Positions 46,303 through 54,575 of a DNA stretch of 64,000 nucleotides are shown here, one piece after another. Numbering within the stretch: position 1 is the stretch's first letter; each line of letters begins with the position of its first letter. The position numbers were made by a program, and so were the translations under genes. Under the pieces are notes generated by a model. That model was not told the origin of the DNA and searched no databases. It saw nothing but the letters and a program-made list of their open reading frames with translations. This DNA is from Desulfopila sp. IMCC35008 (GTDB taxonomy: Bacteria; Desulfobacterota; Desulfobulbia; Desulfobulbales; Desulfocapsaceae), in contig NZ_CP050700.1 of NCBI RefSeq assembly GCF_010646885.2, positions 4,490,501 through 4,554,500 of the forward strand, in the 5' to 3' direction.

Positions 46303-47736
46303 CTAATTGCTTTTACGGGTTCGGCTCTGCCAACGTTCTTTGAAAGTTCTTTCAGCCATGGGCGGCAAATCCCTGTTCTTGGTCCACCCTGCAGCAGGAC
46401 CAAACATTCTTTCAATATAGCCGCCCTTCTTGCCAAAGGGTTTCAGTGCTACCCTCCCGATTTTCAAAAGAGTTCGATACACCCCAGGTTTTGTCGTCAC
46501 ATAGCCAAATATCGACCAACCGTACCCCTCCACCCTGCTCTGCTTTTTCACATTCCAATACTCACTGCCATTGGCCAGATTCTTTCTTAAAGCCAATAAC
46601 ATACGAGGGATATCATTATTCACAGGGCAGATGTCTTTACATGCACCACACAGGGTTTCACCTTTACACAAATCTGCATGTTTATTTACACCTTCCAGAA
46701 GTGGTGAAATAACCGCGCCTATTGGGCCTGGGTAATTGGCATTGTAGGAATGCCCGCCGATTCTGCCGTAAACAGGGCAAGCATTGAGACAGGCACCACA
46801 ACGAATGCAGCACAGGATTTCTTTAAAATCCTCATCACCTAGGATTTTTGAGCGACCATTATCAACTATCACCAGATGAAATTCCTGGGGACCATCTCCA
46901 TTATCAAGAGTTTCTGGTGCCCCTATAAAGCTAAGGTATGTCGAAATATCCTGAACAGCTGCACTCTTTGTGAGGAGCTGAACAGTATCACAATGATCTT
47001 TCAGGGTAGGCACTAACCTCTCCATCCCCATTACTGCTACATGCACCTTGGGGACAGTGGTCGCCATACGGATATTACCCTCGTTGGACACCAGGCTGAT
47101 CTGCCCTGTCTCGGCACAGGCCAGGTTGCATCCTGTTATCCCCATGTCAGCCGCCAGCATTTTCTTCCTGAGAACATTTCTGGCTTCAAGGGTTAGTGTT
47201 TCAGGGTCATCAGATCTTTCCATTTCAAGTTTTTCATGAAAAAGATCCGCTATCTGCTCCTTATTCATATGGATACAGGGGGCAATGATATGTGACGGCG
47301 TGTCTCCAGCTAACTGGACGATATATTCGCCGAGATCTGTCTCCAGCACCTCAATGCCCATTCCCTCAAGGGCCTGGTCAAGTCCTATCTCGTGGGTGGT
47401 CATGGATTTACCCTTCACCACATGCTTCACATCATGTTTGTTTGCCAATTCGCTGATATAGGATGTTGCATCCTCGGCGGTTTGAGCAAAGTAAACCTTT
47501 CCTCCATTGTCTTCTACCTTGCTGGCAAGTTGGGCTAGAAGAATATCAAGATGATCAAGGGTACGGAGCCGCCTTTCCTTAACCCGGTCTCGCCACTTCC
47601 TATTTTCCTCATTCTCCCAGAAGGCAAAGACATTCTTGCCAATCTTCTCCTGGATCATGTTGAGGTTTCTTTTCAGCCGTTTATCCTCAATGGCCTCTGC
47701 TGCCAATTCGCTATATGACTTCCTGGAGGTACTCAT
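46303..47736 (-). CDS. lutB: Iron-sulfur LutB-type lactate utilisation protein
   Basis: 477 residues. An N-terminal LUD domain (VKGKSMTTHEIGLDQALEGMGIEVLETDLGEYIVQ) is followed by two 4Fe-4S motifs (CIRCGACLNACPVY and CGACKDICPV) and a C-terminal extension. Electron-transfer subunit of L-lactate dehydrogenase LutABC. Its start overlaps the lutA stop by four bases. Confidence 0.92.
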   Translation of the reverse strand: MSTSRKSYSELAAEAIEDKRLKRNLNMIQEKIGKNVFAFWENEENRKWRDRVKERRLRTLDHLDILLAQLASKVEDNGGKVYFAQTAEDATSYISELANKHDVKHVVKGKSMTTHEIGLDQALEGMGIEVLETDLGEYIVQLAGDTPSHIIAPCIHMNKEQIADLFHEKLEMERSDDPETLTLEARNVLRKKMLAADMGITGCNLACAETGQISLVSNEGNIRMATTVPKVHVAVMGMERLVPTLKDHCDTVQLLTKSAAVQDISTYLSFIGAPETLDNGDGPQEFHLVIVDNGRSKILGDEDFKEILCCIRCGACLNACPVYGRIGGHSYNANYPGPIGAVISPLLEGVNKHADLCKGETLCGACKDICPVNNDIPRMLLALRKNLANGSEYWNVKKQSRVEGYGWSIFGYVTTKPGVYRTLLKIGRVALKPFGKKGGYIERMFGPAAGWTKNRDLPPMAERTFKERWQSRTRKSN

Positions 47737-48482
47737 AACGTCCCTCCCTCAGCAGCAAGGACCTGTGCCAGGTGAAGCACTTGTACTCTCTCACCTCTTC
47801 GATGTAGCCGCCCTTCTATATTCATGAGGCAACTCATATCTGTTCCAACCACATAATCAGCGCCTGTGGCCAGAATATTGTCTACTTTATCATCAACCAT
47901 AGCCCCACTGATTTCAGGATACTTAACACTGAAAGTACCACCAAAACCGCAACACTCATCACTCTCTCCCATCTCGATGAGTTCAACCCCTTTCACCATG
48001 GCAAGCAGTTCACGTGGTTGTGTTTTTACGCCCAATCCTCTGGTTAAATGGCAGGAGTCATGACAAGTTACCTTGCCCTCAAAATGGCTCTCAAGTGTCT
48101 CTACCTGGGCAACATCTCTTAAGTATTCTGAAAACTCAAAGGTTTTCGAGGCGATATCGTTAGCCTTTGCAAACTGTTCGGGTTCTGTCTTGAATAATTC
48201 AGGATAATGGTGACGTACCGTATGAACACACGATCCGGATGGACAAACGATAATCTCTGCTCTATCAAAAACATCAAAAAAATGAAGCGCTGCTTTTCTG
48301 GCAGCCTGGGTATAGCCATTATTATAAGCAGCTTGACCACAGCAGGTTTGACCTTCTGGATAATCAATTTCTTTATCAAGTTTTTCAAATACCTTTACCA
48401 TTGCCTCTGCAACATCTGGGTAGTGACTATCCACAAGGCACTGAATAAACAACGACACTTTTTTGTCTTTCTTCTCTTCCAT
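47733..48482 (-). CDS. lutA: LutA-type CCG-domain subunit
   Basis: 249 residues with two CCG cysteine-rich domains: QTCCGQAAYNNG in the first, then HDSCHLTRGLG and SDECCGFGGTFSVKYPEIS in the second. Heterodisulfide-reductase-like catalytic subunit of LutABC, which oxidises L-lactate to pyruvate. First gene of the operon, with the promoter in the region from 48483 upward. Confidence 0.92.
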   Translation of the reverse strand: MEEKKDKKVSLFIQCLVDSHYPDVAEAMVKVFEKLDKEIDYPEGQTCCGQAAYNNGYTQAARKAALHFFDVFDRAEIIVCPSGSCVHTVRHHYPELFKTEPEQFAKANDIASKTFEFSEYLRDVAQVETLESHFEGKVTCHDSCHLTRGLGVKTQPRELLAMVKGVELIEMGESDECCGFGGTFSVKYPEISGAMVDDKVDNILATGADYVVGTDMSCLMNIEGRLHRRGERVQVLHLAQVLAAEGGTL

Positions 48483-48503
48483 AAATATTTTTTTACTTTA
48501 GGA

Positions 48504-48630
48504 GCATGTCGGAGAATTGCCATTCTGGCTCAGACTGAGGCAATTGTAGAAAATCTAGCACAGCCGTATAATTGGTATTGCGAGCATAAATTTTCTGCAA
48601 ATAACGAAGAGATGGGTCAAAATGGTTTTC
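48504..48630 (+). repeat. MITE-like repeat, left-hand module, degenerate copy
   Basis: Contains the ordered blocks GTCGGAGAAT, CTGAGGCA, GTATAATTG-TAT, ATAAATTTTCTGCA and ATAACGAAGA-ATGGGTCAAAATGG that recur at 49684-49795 and 53397-53552. It lies in the lutA upstream region, so it may carry promoter elements. Confidence 0.55.
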
Positions 48631-48853
48631 TCCTACACGCTCTCAGGCTCAGTATATTCGAGTTTGTATGTTGGTGCTAAGGTGATAAGAAGTTGCTTTG
48701 TAAGCCAACCCTTCCTTTTCCGTATAACTAATCCAAACAACCATCAATTTTCACTACCCTATCTTTTTCCATCCGCCAATTCAACCAATTTGAGTATTTC
48801 AAGAGGCACTCAATATTTTCAGGGGGAAATACTGCTTCCACCCCACTGTTTTT

Positions 48854-49165
48854 TTACTGTTTTTGAACAAACGTATCCACATGCAACACCTTGATTATAT
48901 AAGAGTCGAAAACCGCCTCCTCGTATTCCGGCCAGCCATCGTCAAGAGGAACTATCACAACTGATCCGGCATGTTCTACTGCAGCCACAGGAGGTGCCCG
49001 CCGGCTTTTTCTCTCATCGTACAAATTTAAAAGTGCCAGTATCTTTTTGATTACCTTCTTTCTATATATGTAACTGATGATTCGCATTTTGCCAGTGCAC
49101 CTGAGGCAAATAAGAGGATCGACCTCCCCAGACCTTCTTGATATGCCCTGGGGGGGGACATTCAC
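48854..49165 (-). pseudogene. IS91-like transposase, C-terminal remnant
   Basis: 103 codons read SGEVDPLICLRCTGKMRIISYIYRKKVIKKILALLNLYDERKSRRAPP, which matches the end of Y2-type IS91/IS801-family transposases (EVDPL-CP-C-GKM-IIS-I--P--I-KIL--L-L). The catalytic region upstream is missing. A remnant only. Confidence 0.7.
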
Positions 49166-49483
49166 GCCACATAAGCTCTGGTATCCGCTTTGGCTTGTTA
49201 AGCCCTGACATCGATAACTCTCTGATCACTGGCATCTGTAACTTCGCCCTTCTACATGCCTAAACTCCAGACTCGAAGGGAAACACACTCTTCTTGCCAG
49301 TTGACACACAAGTTCTTCAAACGAACTACGTTGTACTGAATCAAATAGATTAATTATGGAGAAGCTACCCATAACAACCCATTTTGACTTAACAAGTCAT
49401 TGTTACCAAGACCACTAATTGACAATTAAAATTTCAAAACTTCAAAGGATTGGCAAATGGAAGGAAGGGGTGAAAGAAACGCA
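49166..49483. other. Intergenic stretch
   Basis: About 320 bases between the transposase remnant and the tRNA terminator, with no gene or structure I can support. Confidence 0.35.
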
Positions 49484-49516
49484 AAAAGCCAATCACCAGG
49501 TAAGTGATTGGCTTTT
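49484..49516 (-). terminator. Rho-independent terminator following the tRNA remnant
   Basis: AAAAGCCAATCAC and GTGATTGGCTTTT form a perfect 13-base-pair stem with a seven-base loop. Read on minus it ends in five T's and sits about 18 bases after the tRNA-like end, as expected for a tRNA terminator. Confidence 0.75.
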
Positions 49517-49533
49517 AGTCGATTATGTGATCG

Positions 49534-49575
49534 GGTCTCGGCAGGATTCAAACCTGCGACCTCCTGCTCCCAAAG
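49534..49575 (-). tRNA. tRNA-Pro(TGG) 3'-half remnant, probable attachment site
   Basis: On minus the 42 bases give the anticodon loop TTTGGGA, the 3' anticodon strand GCAGG, a five-base variable loop, a perfect T-arm (GCAGG-TTTGAAT-CCTGC), and a seven-base acceptor strand CGAGACC. The sequence upstream does not make a matching D-arm or 5' acceptor, and the 5' anticodon strand mismatches. So this is the 3' half only, the typical scar left by an integrative element that uses a tRNA 3' end. Confidence 0.75.
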
Positions 49576-49683
49576 CGTCTGACTCCAGCGATTAGCCCCC
49601 AACATCCCGTTATTAAGGGAGATTAACGAGTTAGCTTCCATCCTGAAACTAGGCGTTTCGAGGCCTACGCTTCTCTGGTCTAG

Positions 49684-49906
49684 ATCGAGGCATGTGAAAA
49701 ATTTACCCCAGGCATATAATTGATATCTCGGAGTCTCGTTCCTCACATACCGAAGGATAAAATTTTCTGCATAACGAAGATATTGACCCAAAGGGCAGTT
49801 TTAGAATGGGAACGAGGTCGCAAACACACCGATTTCGTTTTACCCCAGCTTATTTCGTCTAAGCAGCATCTATTTTGATTAGAACGTCTAAAAATCGTCT
49901 AATCGA
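49684..49906 (+). repeat. MITE-like repeat, left and right modules together
   Basis: Left module 49684-49795 (ATCGAGGCATGTGAAAAATT, CAGGCATATAATTGATAT, AAATTTTCTGCATAACGAAG) and right module 49829-49906 (ATTTCGTTTTACCCC, TATTTCGTCTAA, CATCTATTTTGA, CGTCTAAAAATCGTCTA) lie side by side. This is the evidence that the two dispersed modules belong to one family. It is next to the tRNA remnant. Confidence 0.65.
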
Positions 49907-50037
49907 TTGGCAAGAGGATTCATGGATCTGCTTCAGCAACATAAACGAAATAAAGTATATCGCGTAAAGATTACCTCCAAATGTTCGAAATGCTTTTGCC
50001 ACAAAAGAGATCCAGGACAAATTACCTGCCACAGTTT

Positions 50038-51204
50038 TTAACAGTGTTTTTTCCTCAGATTTCTAGAAGCTTCTACAATAGAGCATAATTTTTTATACGC
50101 TATTTCTTCAACATTTACTGATCGACTGGCAAAACAGCCAAAACCACAATCGGTATTTAGAAACAACTGTTCTGGTTTGTAATACTCCAATGCCTTCTCG
50201 GTTTTCCCAATAATGTAATCAACAGATTCCACATCATCTGTACGAGGATTGACAACTCCTAATCCCAACTCTCGATCAGAGAGAGAACCACCAACCACTT
50301 CAATATCTCCTGCTCTTGGTGTTGCATACTCAAGAACAAACTGGTCAATTTTCATGCGTTCAAGGGCAGGCAGTAATCTTGCGTAGTCACCAGTTAACAG
50401 GACCTCTTCCTGCTTACTCCAATTACCTCGGCAGATGTGGACACCGGTCCGTATCCCGTCTATTCCTTTCACGACTCTATTGATCAGATCCGCTGCAAAC
50501 TTCAATTCTTTACCCGCGTCCCGGCGGGTTGCAAGGGTCGCTCACATAAACGTTCGCCGTTCGCAATCCTCTGACATGATGATTTCTGTAAGGACGGGTT
50601 CATCGAACTGGACGAAATCGCATCCATTGTCGCGTAGTTCGATGAGTTCCTCCCTGAGGATTTTGACGATATCATTCGCCATCCTCTTATGATTCCAGTA
50701 CGCTTTGCGGGTAAGCGCCGTAACCCACATGGAACGGGTAAGCAGGTATGGTCCAGGAAGGGTGATCTTTACAGGTTTATCCGTTAACTGTTTCAGAAAT
50801 TTCAGGTCATCAAGAGCCAGTGGCTCTCTTCGGGATAATTTACCGATACAGGTCGGATTTTTTACAGCAGATGCCGGCATGTCCATGGTACGCAGCATCT
50901 CTTCAAACTCCGCCTTATCCTCGACAAAATCGAGCATATCAGCAAGGGACATGAGACGTGTACCGGCCACTTTATCGGTTATGAAAGCGTAAAAGCTCTC
51001 CCTGCGATGTTCGCCGTCCACCAGGATATCCAGCCCGGCTTTTTCCTGCAGTTCAACGGTTCTGCGTATTTCATCCTCCGCCACAGCCAGGTAGTCACTC
51101 TTTGTGACCTTACCTTTCTGGAAGCCGCGTAATGCTTTGAGCATCTTCGTCGAACGGGGCCATGAGCCCACCTGTGTTGTCAAAAAAGACTGATTACCAC
51201 TCAT
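50038..51204 (-). CDS. Putative selenoprotein: MetE-II/UROD-superfamily methyl- or alkyl-thiol transferase with in-frame TGA (Sec221)
   Basis: One frame of 389 codons is interrupted only by TGA at 50542-50544. Both halves are well conserved members of the cobalamin-independent methionine synthase II family: LTTQVGSWPR and DILVDGEHRRESF, then FVQFDEPVLTE, RTFM-TGA-ATLATR, LINRVVKG, GVHICRGNW and NTDCGFGCFA. Candidate zinc ligands His256, Cys258, Glu292 and Cys353 are present. In the homologues I remember, the TGA position is Cys (RTFMC). A hairpin fitting the bacterial SECIS rules follows (50512-50529). With Sec the protein is 388 residues, the family length. Relatives include methionine synthase core proteins and epoxyalkane:CoM transferase, so the acceptor is probably a thiol or a sulfur-loaded carrier. 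It lies four bases after the TusA-OsmC gene. Confidence 0.78.
50512..50529 (-). promoter_or_regulatory. Bacterial SECIS-like hairpin
   Basis: On minus, ACCCGC and GCGGGT form six perfect pairs around the loop CGGGAC. The loop G's are 20-22 bases after the TGA, inside the 16-37 window known for bacterial SECIS elements, and lie early in the apical loop as SelB recognition requires. The hairpin is within the coding sequence. Confidence 0.7.
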
Positions 51205-51208
51205 TACC

Positions 51209-51946
51209 CTACACCAATGCCAGTTTAATTTTGAGATCTACAGCTTTTGCGAGAGTCACGGCGACCGGTGAACGACTCACGGTCCGCTCCCATACCTCCC
51301 GCACCTTATCCTCATCATCAAAGGTTGACGCAAAGCATTTCAACTCAATCTCCGATATGGACGGATCGCCCTCTTCCAGCCCCATATGTGCGAGGATATT
51401 ATGTAATGCGCCACTCAAAGAGATCTCGATATCATCAACATCCAGGTTCTCTTTTGCGCATTCGGTCGCAAATGCGGTGGTCAGTGAACCAGCGAGGGAA
51501 CCGAACAGATATTCAACAGCGCATGGGTTCTTGTCCTTTTCTTCAAAGCTTGCCGGCTGGCCCACCTCAAAAGAGAAGTTACGGCTGTAGACTGTTGATC
51601 TCAGATGGCCCTGGGAGCGGGCACGCAACCGCCACTCATACTTTTTCGCCTTATCGAGATCTTCCTTGAGCGACTGTTCTTCCTTTTTCTCCTGAGTACC
51701 TCGCTTGACAAAATAGCGGGTAAAGCCTTCTCCCGCTTCTTGACCAAGATACTCGTGCCCTGACATTCTGCACCATGGAGGCAGGTCGTCGGCCACCGTC
51801 GGTTCCCTGCTTCGCATTTCAAGAATACCATCCACCGGTGTCTTAAGCATATGCTCACGAATAAGGAGGATCAACCCTGAACCGCAATCCAGGTCCCCGC
51901 CATCGAACACCATATCAGGGATAACTTCATTCAGATTTACCGTCAT
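51209..51946 (-). CDS. TusA-like domain fused to OsmC-like domain
   Basis: 245 residues from an ATG with AGGAGGA upstream. Residues about 10-75 are TusA-like but with FDGGDLDCGSG in place of the usual CP motif, and end in LPPWCRMSGHEYLG. Residues about 105-245 are an OsmC-like fold (VGQPASFEEKDKNPCAVEYLFGSLAGSLTTAF; SPVAVTLAKAVDLKIKL). The two peroxidatic Cys positions of OsmC/Ohr appear as Ser (LAGS and SRSPV), so peroxidase activity is unlikely. A sulfur- or selenium-carrier role with the neighbouring TusA- and DsrE-like proteins is inferred. Confidence 0.82.
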   Translation of the reverse strand: MTVNLNEVIPDMVFDGGDLDCGSGLILLIREHMLKTPVDGILEMRSREPTVADDLPPWCRMSGHEYLGQEAGEGFTRYFVKRGTQEKKEEQSLKEDLDKAKKYEWRLRARSQGHLRSTVYSRNFSFEVGQPASFEEKDKNPCAVEYLFGSLAGSLTTAFATECAKENLDVDDIEISLSGALHNILAHMGLEEGDPSISEIELKCFASTFDDEDKVREVWERTVSRSPVAVTLAKAVDLKIKLALV

Positions 51947-51972
51947 TGTGTGATCCTCCTGATATAATGACC

Positions 51973-52338
51973 TTAGTATGCTACACTCGGTGAGCCTGCG
52001 GACAACCACTCAACCAGAGCCGCGCCACCTGCAGGGGTTGCGCCTTCCATAAGTTGATCTTCGGTGATTCCACGCTTTTTCATGCATGGAGTACAAACGT
52101 AAATCTTACCACCAGCTTTGAGGTACTTTGCAACCAGGTCTTTGAGCGGTGCAAAAGGAGCACCCTCATCCACTTTCTCCATTTCTTCAGGCACAGCACA
52201 CCAGACACCATCTGAGCTGAGAAAAACCATCGTCTCTTTCTCACTGCCCTGGGCAGCGTTGGCAACGACAAATCCAAGGGTAGCCTTGTCATGATCAGTT
52301 TTACAGTGCGTAATGGTCACACAAAATGTATCGGACAT
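51973..52338 (-). CDS. DsrE-like sulfur-relay protein
   Basis: 121 residues from an ATG with AAGGAG upstream. DsrE/F fold with FVVANAAQGSEKETMVFLSSDGVW and the Cys pair in YVCTPCMKKRGI, a site where related proteins carry persulfide. Two bases separate it from the TusA-like gene and 26 from the TusA-OsmC start, so it is the middle of the operon. Confidence 0.87.
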   Translation of the reverse strand: MSDTFCVTITHCKTDHDKATLGFVVANAAQGSEKETMVFLSSDGVWCAVPEEMEKVDEGAPFAPLKDLVAKYLKAGGKIYVCTPCMKKRGITEDQLMEGATPAGGAALVEWLSAGSPSVAY

Positions 52339-52340
52339 CT

Positions 52341-52676
52341 TTATCTCCTTACTAAATGAGGTTTAAGGGTGATCAGGTAATAGGGGTGTTTTGTTTCTGT
52401 CAGATCGTTCTTTGTCATCCGGCACCATGCAGGGAGTTCAACCGGCGCGCCGGGATCACGCGAAATCACAAGAATCCGAAGACCCGGCTCCTGGTCCCTG
52501 ATATAGAGGTGAAGGTTGACAATAACTCTGCCGCAGGTTTCATCACCACCATCAAATTCATCATCAAAATCCCAGTCTGGAAGTTCAATATCAGCCTTCG
52601 ATGTTTCCAGATCGTTTGGTTCTTCTAATGCTGTCGGGCAGGTGAATGGTTTCTCATCCTTGCTTGTCAAACTCAT
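52341..52676 (-). CDS. TusA-like small carrier protein
   Basis: 111 residues from the ATG at 52676; ATG 52685 or GTG 52703 in frame are possible and no clear ribosome site decides. Core FDGGDETCGRVIVNLHLYIRD with a single Cys-Gly, then GLRILVISRDPGAPVELPAWCRMTKNDL. It is the same layout as the N-terminal domain of the TusA-OsmC fusion two genes on, so they are duplicated versions of one carrier. An acidic linker (about 20-45) precedes it. First gene of the operon. Confidence 0.78.
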   Translation of the reverse strand: MSLTSKDEKPFTCPTALEEPNDLETSKADIELPDWDFDDEFDGGDETCGRVIVNLHLYIRDQEPGLRILVISRDPGAPVELPAWCRMTKNDLTETKHPYYLITLKPHLVRR

Positions 52677-52703
52677 CAATCGCATCCAGGAGAAGGGTTG
52701 CAC

Positions 52704-53396
52704 TGGAGGCTAGAGTTGGTCCCCCACCAAATACCATTGCCATACCAGCAGCTTCCAATATCTCTTACTTCTGACACAATATCCCCTCTTAATTATCGAT
52801 AAATGAAATAGCTCAGTCATTTACTGAGAAATTTTCAGTAAATATCACAAGAAAACCAAAAACCATAGCAAGATGGACCCTACATGTAAAATTGGTTTTA
52901 CCTATGTAGAAAGGTACTTGCATAGGCTATGCCCTGGGGTAGGAACTTAGAGATATTCTTGAGAAAAGGAGTTTCAATCAAAGTTCAGCTAGAAGACAGC
53001 TAACGCTTCCCATATAAATGTAGTTAAAAATTGGGATGTTATCAATTTATCAAGTCGTTCTTTATTTTCATAATACTGTACATCCGTGACCACGCTATCG
53101 AAAATTAGCTCACCTGCCCATTAAATTAACAGGCAGGAGGCCAAAAAACTTTTTCACCATGCATATAGAGGCATATTCCGATTATCACCGATAATGCTCA
53201 TCTCGGCTTCTAACTGATTTGAAGAAATATATAAAAACGATAAGCGTTTTCACGAAGGTAAGAGACCTGAAATGTGGAGGCAGAGTGTTGATTCGCGGTC
53301 AATAGATGGAGAGGAATGGAGTGGTGGGGTTAATTCTATGACGGTACCGATATACAACAACAGAACGGATTAATTATTTCTCTGACATGCGCCTAA
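52704..53396. other. Gene-free upstream region of the sulfur-carrier operon
   Basis: About 690 bases with no gene. It holds an eight-base-arm hairpin TTTACTGA/TCAGTAAA (52820-52842), a candidate operator or attenuator about 145 bases upstream of the first gene. Otherwise AT-rich and featureless. Confidence 0.4.
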
Positions 53397-53552
53397 GAGC
53401 CTGTCCGATAATAGGAATTTTCGTTCATATCAAGGCAAACGCGAAAAATTACCGCAGGCATATAGTTCATATTCTGAGGATATTTTTTCGCGTTTAACGA
53501 AGATATGGGCCGGTAAGCATAGACTCCGAGAAGTGCATTCCCGGACAGCCTC
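53397..53552. mobile_element. MITE-like element with terminal inverted repeats
   Basis: The 156-base element begins GAGCCTGTCCG and ends CGGACAGCCTC, inverted repeats matching at 10 of 11 positions. The interior has the left-module blocks (AAATTACCGCAGGCATATAG, TTTCGCGTTTAACGAAGATA) and the right-module block GGTAAGCATAGACTCC seen in the other copies. Non-coding, so mobilised in trans if at all. No clear target duplication. Confidence 0.65.
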
Positions 53553-53859
53553 CAAGCGTGATAAGTTCATCCATTGAGATAGAATTTACCTATTTGTACT
53601 ATTTGCCAATTTGATTTAAAAGTGTGTTTGTACTCACAGAAGTACATTGCCTGAAAAGGTCGAGGTGGCTCATCTGTTCTGGTATCTGGTCAACGTAATT
53701 GAAACCAAAAGTTAAAAGGAAATACTATGTTAGATGTATCTGATCTGTCAAATAGGCAATACCGATACTCTTGGTGGCAAAAAATGTCCACTCACTGTTT
53801 AGCATTGGAAGTCAGACAAAAATTGAAGAGTACAAATTTACAACATAGAAAAAGATGAC

Positions 53860-54258
53860 TTGAAAACCCAAGGAAGCAGGAGAACGATTGCTCTTCGGCC
53901 ATCACTCAAAGCAATTCTTGAACAGCAAAAGGATGTAACCAAGGGTCTGAAAAGCCCTTATGTGTTCATGAACAGTTTCGGTCGGCCAATCCAGCAGGAC
54001 AAACTCCGTGAACTCTGGGAAAGAGCTTTGAACAGAGCAGAGCTTCCATACAGGCGAATGTATGAAACCAGTCATACTTTTGCTTCATGGGCATTGACTC
54101 TGAGAGAAGCACCGGAATGGGTTGCACGTGTTCTCAGTCATATTGATACGTCCATGGTTTACAAAACCTATGGTCGCTATATACCGAACCTGACCAAATT
54201 GGATGGCTCCGCATTTGAGAAACAGTTTGCGGATAGTCCAAACAAAAATAGAATCTAA
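53860..54258 (+). pseudogene. Tyrosine recombinase (integrase), C-terminal remnant
   Basis: 132 codons cover the catalytic domain end: RRTIALRPSLKAIL, YVFMNSFGRPIQ, ETSHTFASWALTLREAPEWVARVLSHID and YKTYGRYIP with the candidate Tyr nucleophile. The box-II Arg before HTFAS is Ser here (normally RHTFAS) and the N-terminal half is absent, with a stop codon just upstream. It is inactive. It lies on the far side of the sulfur operon from the tRNA-Pro remnant, as expected for a decayed integrative element. Confidence 0.8.
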
Positions 54259-54575
54259 GCTGTTGCTGGTTGCATTTTGTGTCAATGAATTGTGATGTCG
54301 AAATAGTCTGTTGAAAAGTACCTAAATTTTTTCGGCTCCAGTACCCGCATCTTTTCAAGTTTACTACTGTCGCCTTTTTCAAAAGATGATTTGTCTGGAC
54401 ACTTTTGTTAAAAATGAATAAGTGATAATTATAGATATTAAGCCTCTTTAATCTAAAACATTTGATTAGCTGTATATATCTAATTCTCTAAGCTTATCTG
54501 GTTAGTATTTAGTCAAGATAAGCACTTAAAAAAATGTCAAATGTTATTCTTTAATCTGTCCCAAGCATCAAACAA
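54259..54575. other. AT-rich intergenic stretch
   Basis: About 320 bases, strongly AT-rich, presumably carrying the promoter of the peptidase gene. No distinct element recognised. Confidence 0.35.

Noticed and set aside
48854-49165. Functional small zinc-ribbon protein
   Set aside because: The sequence matches the tail of IS91-like transposases, so a remnant is the better explanation.
49426-49791. 121-codon minus-strand frame across the tRNA remnant
   Set aside because: It runs through a terminator, a tRNA scar and a repeat module, so it cannot be a real protein gene.
49922-50041. 39-residue Cys-rich plus-strand frame with AGAGGA before its ATG
   Set aside because: Too short, overlaps the stop of the selenoprotein gene, and sits just after a repeat; kept only as a possibility.
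51209-51946. OsmC/Ohr-type peroxidase
   Set aside because: Both peroxidatic cysteine positions appear to be Ser, so only the fold is claimed.
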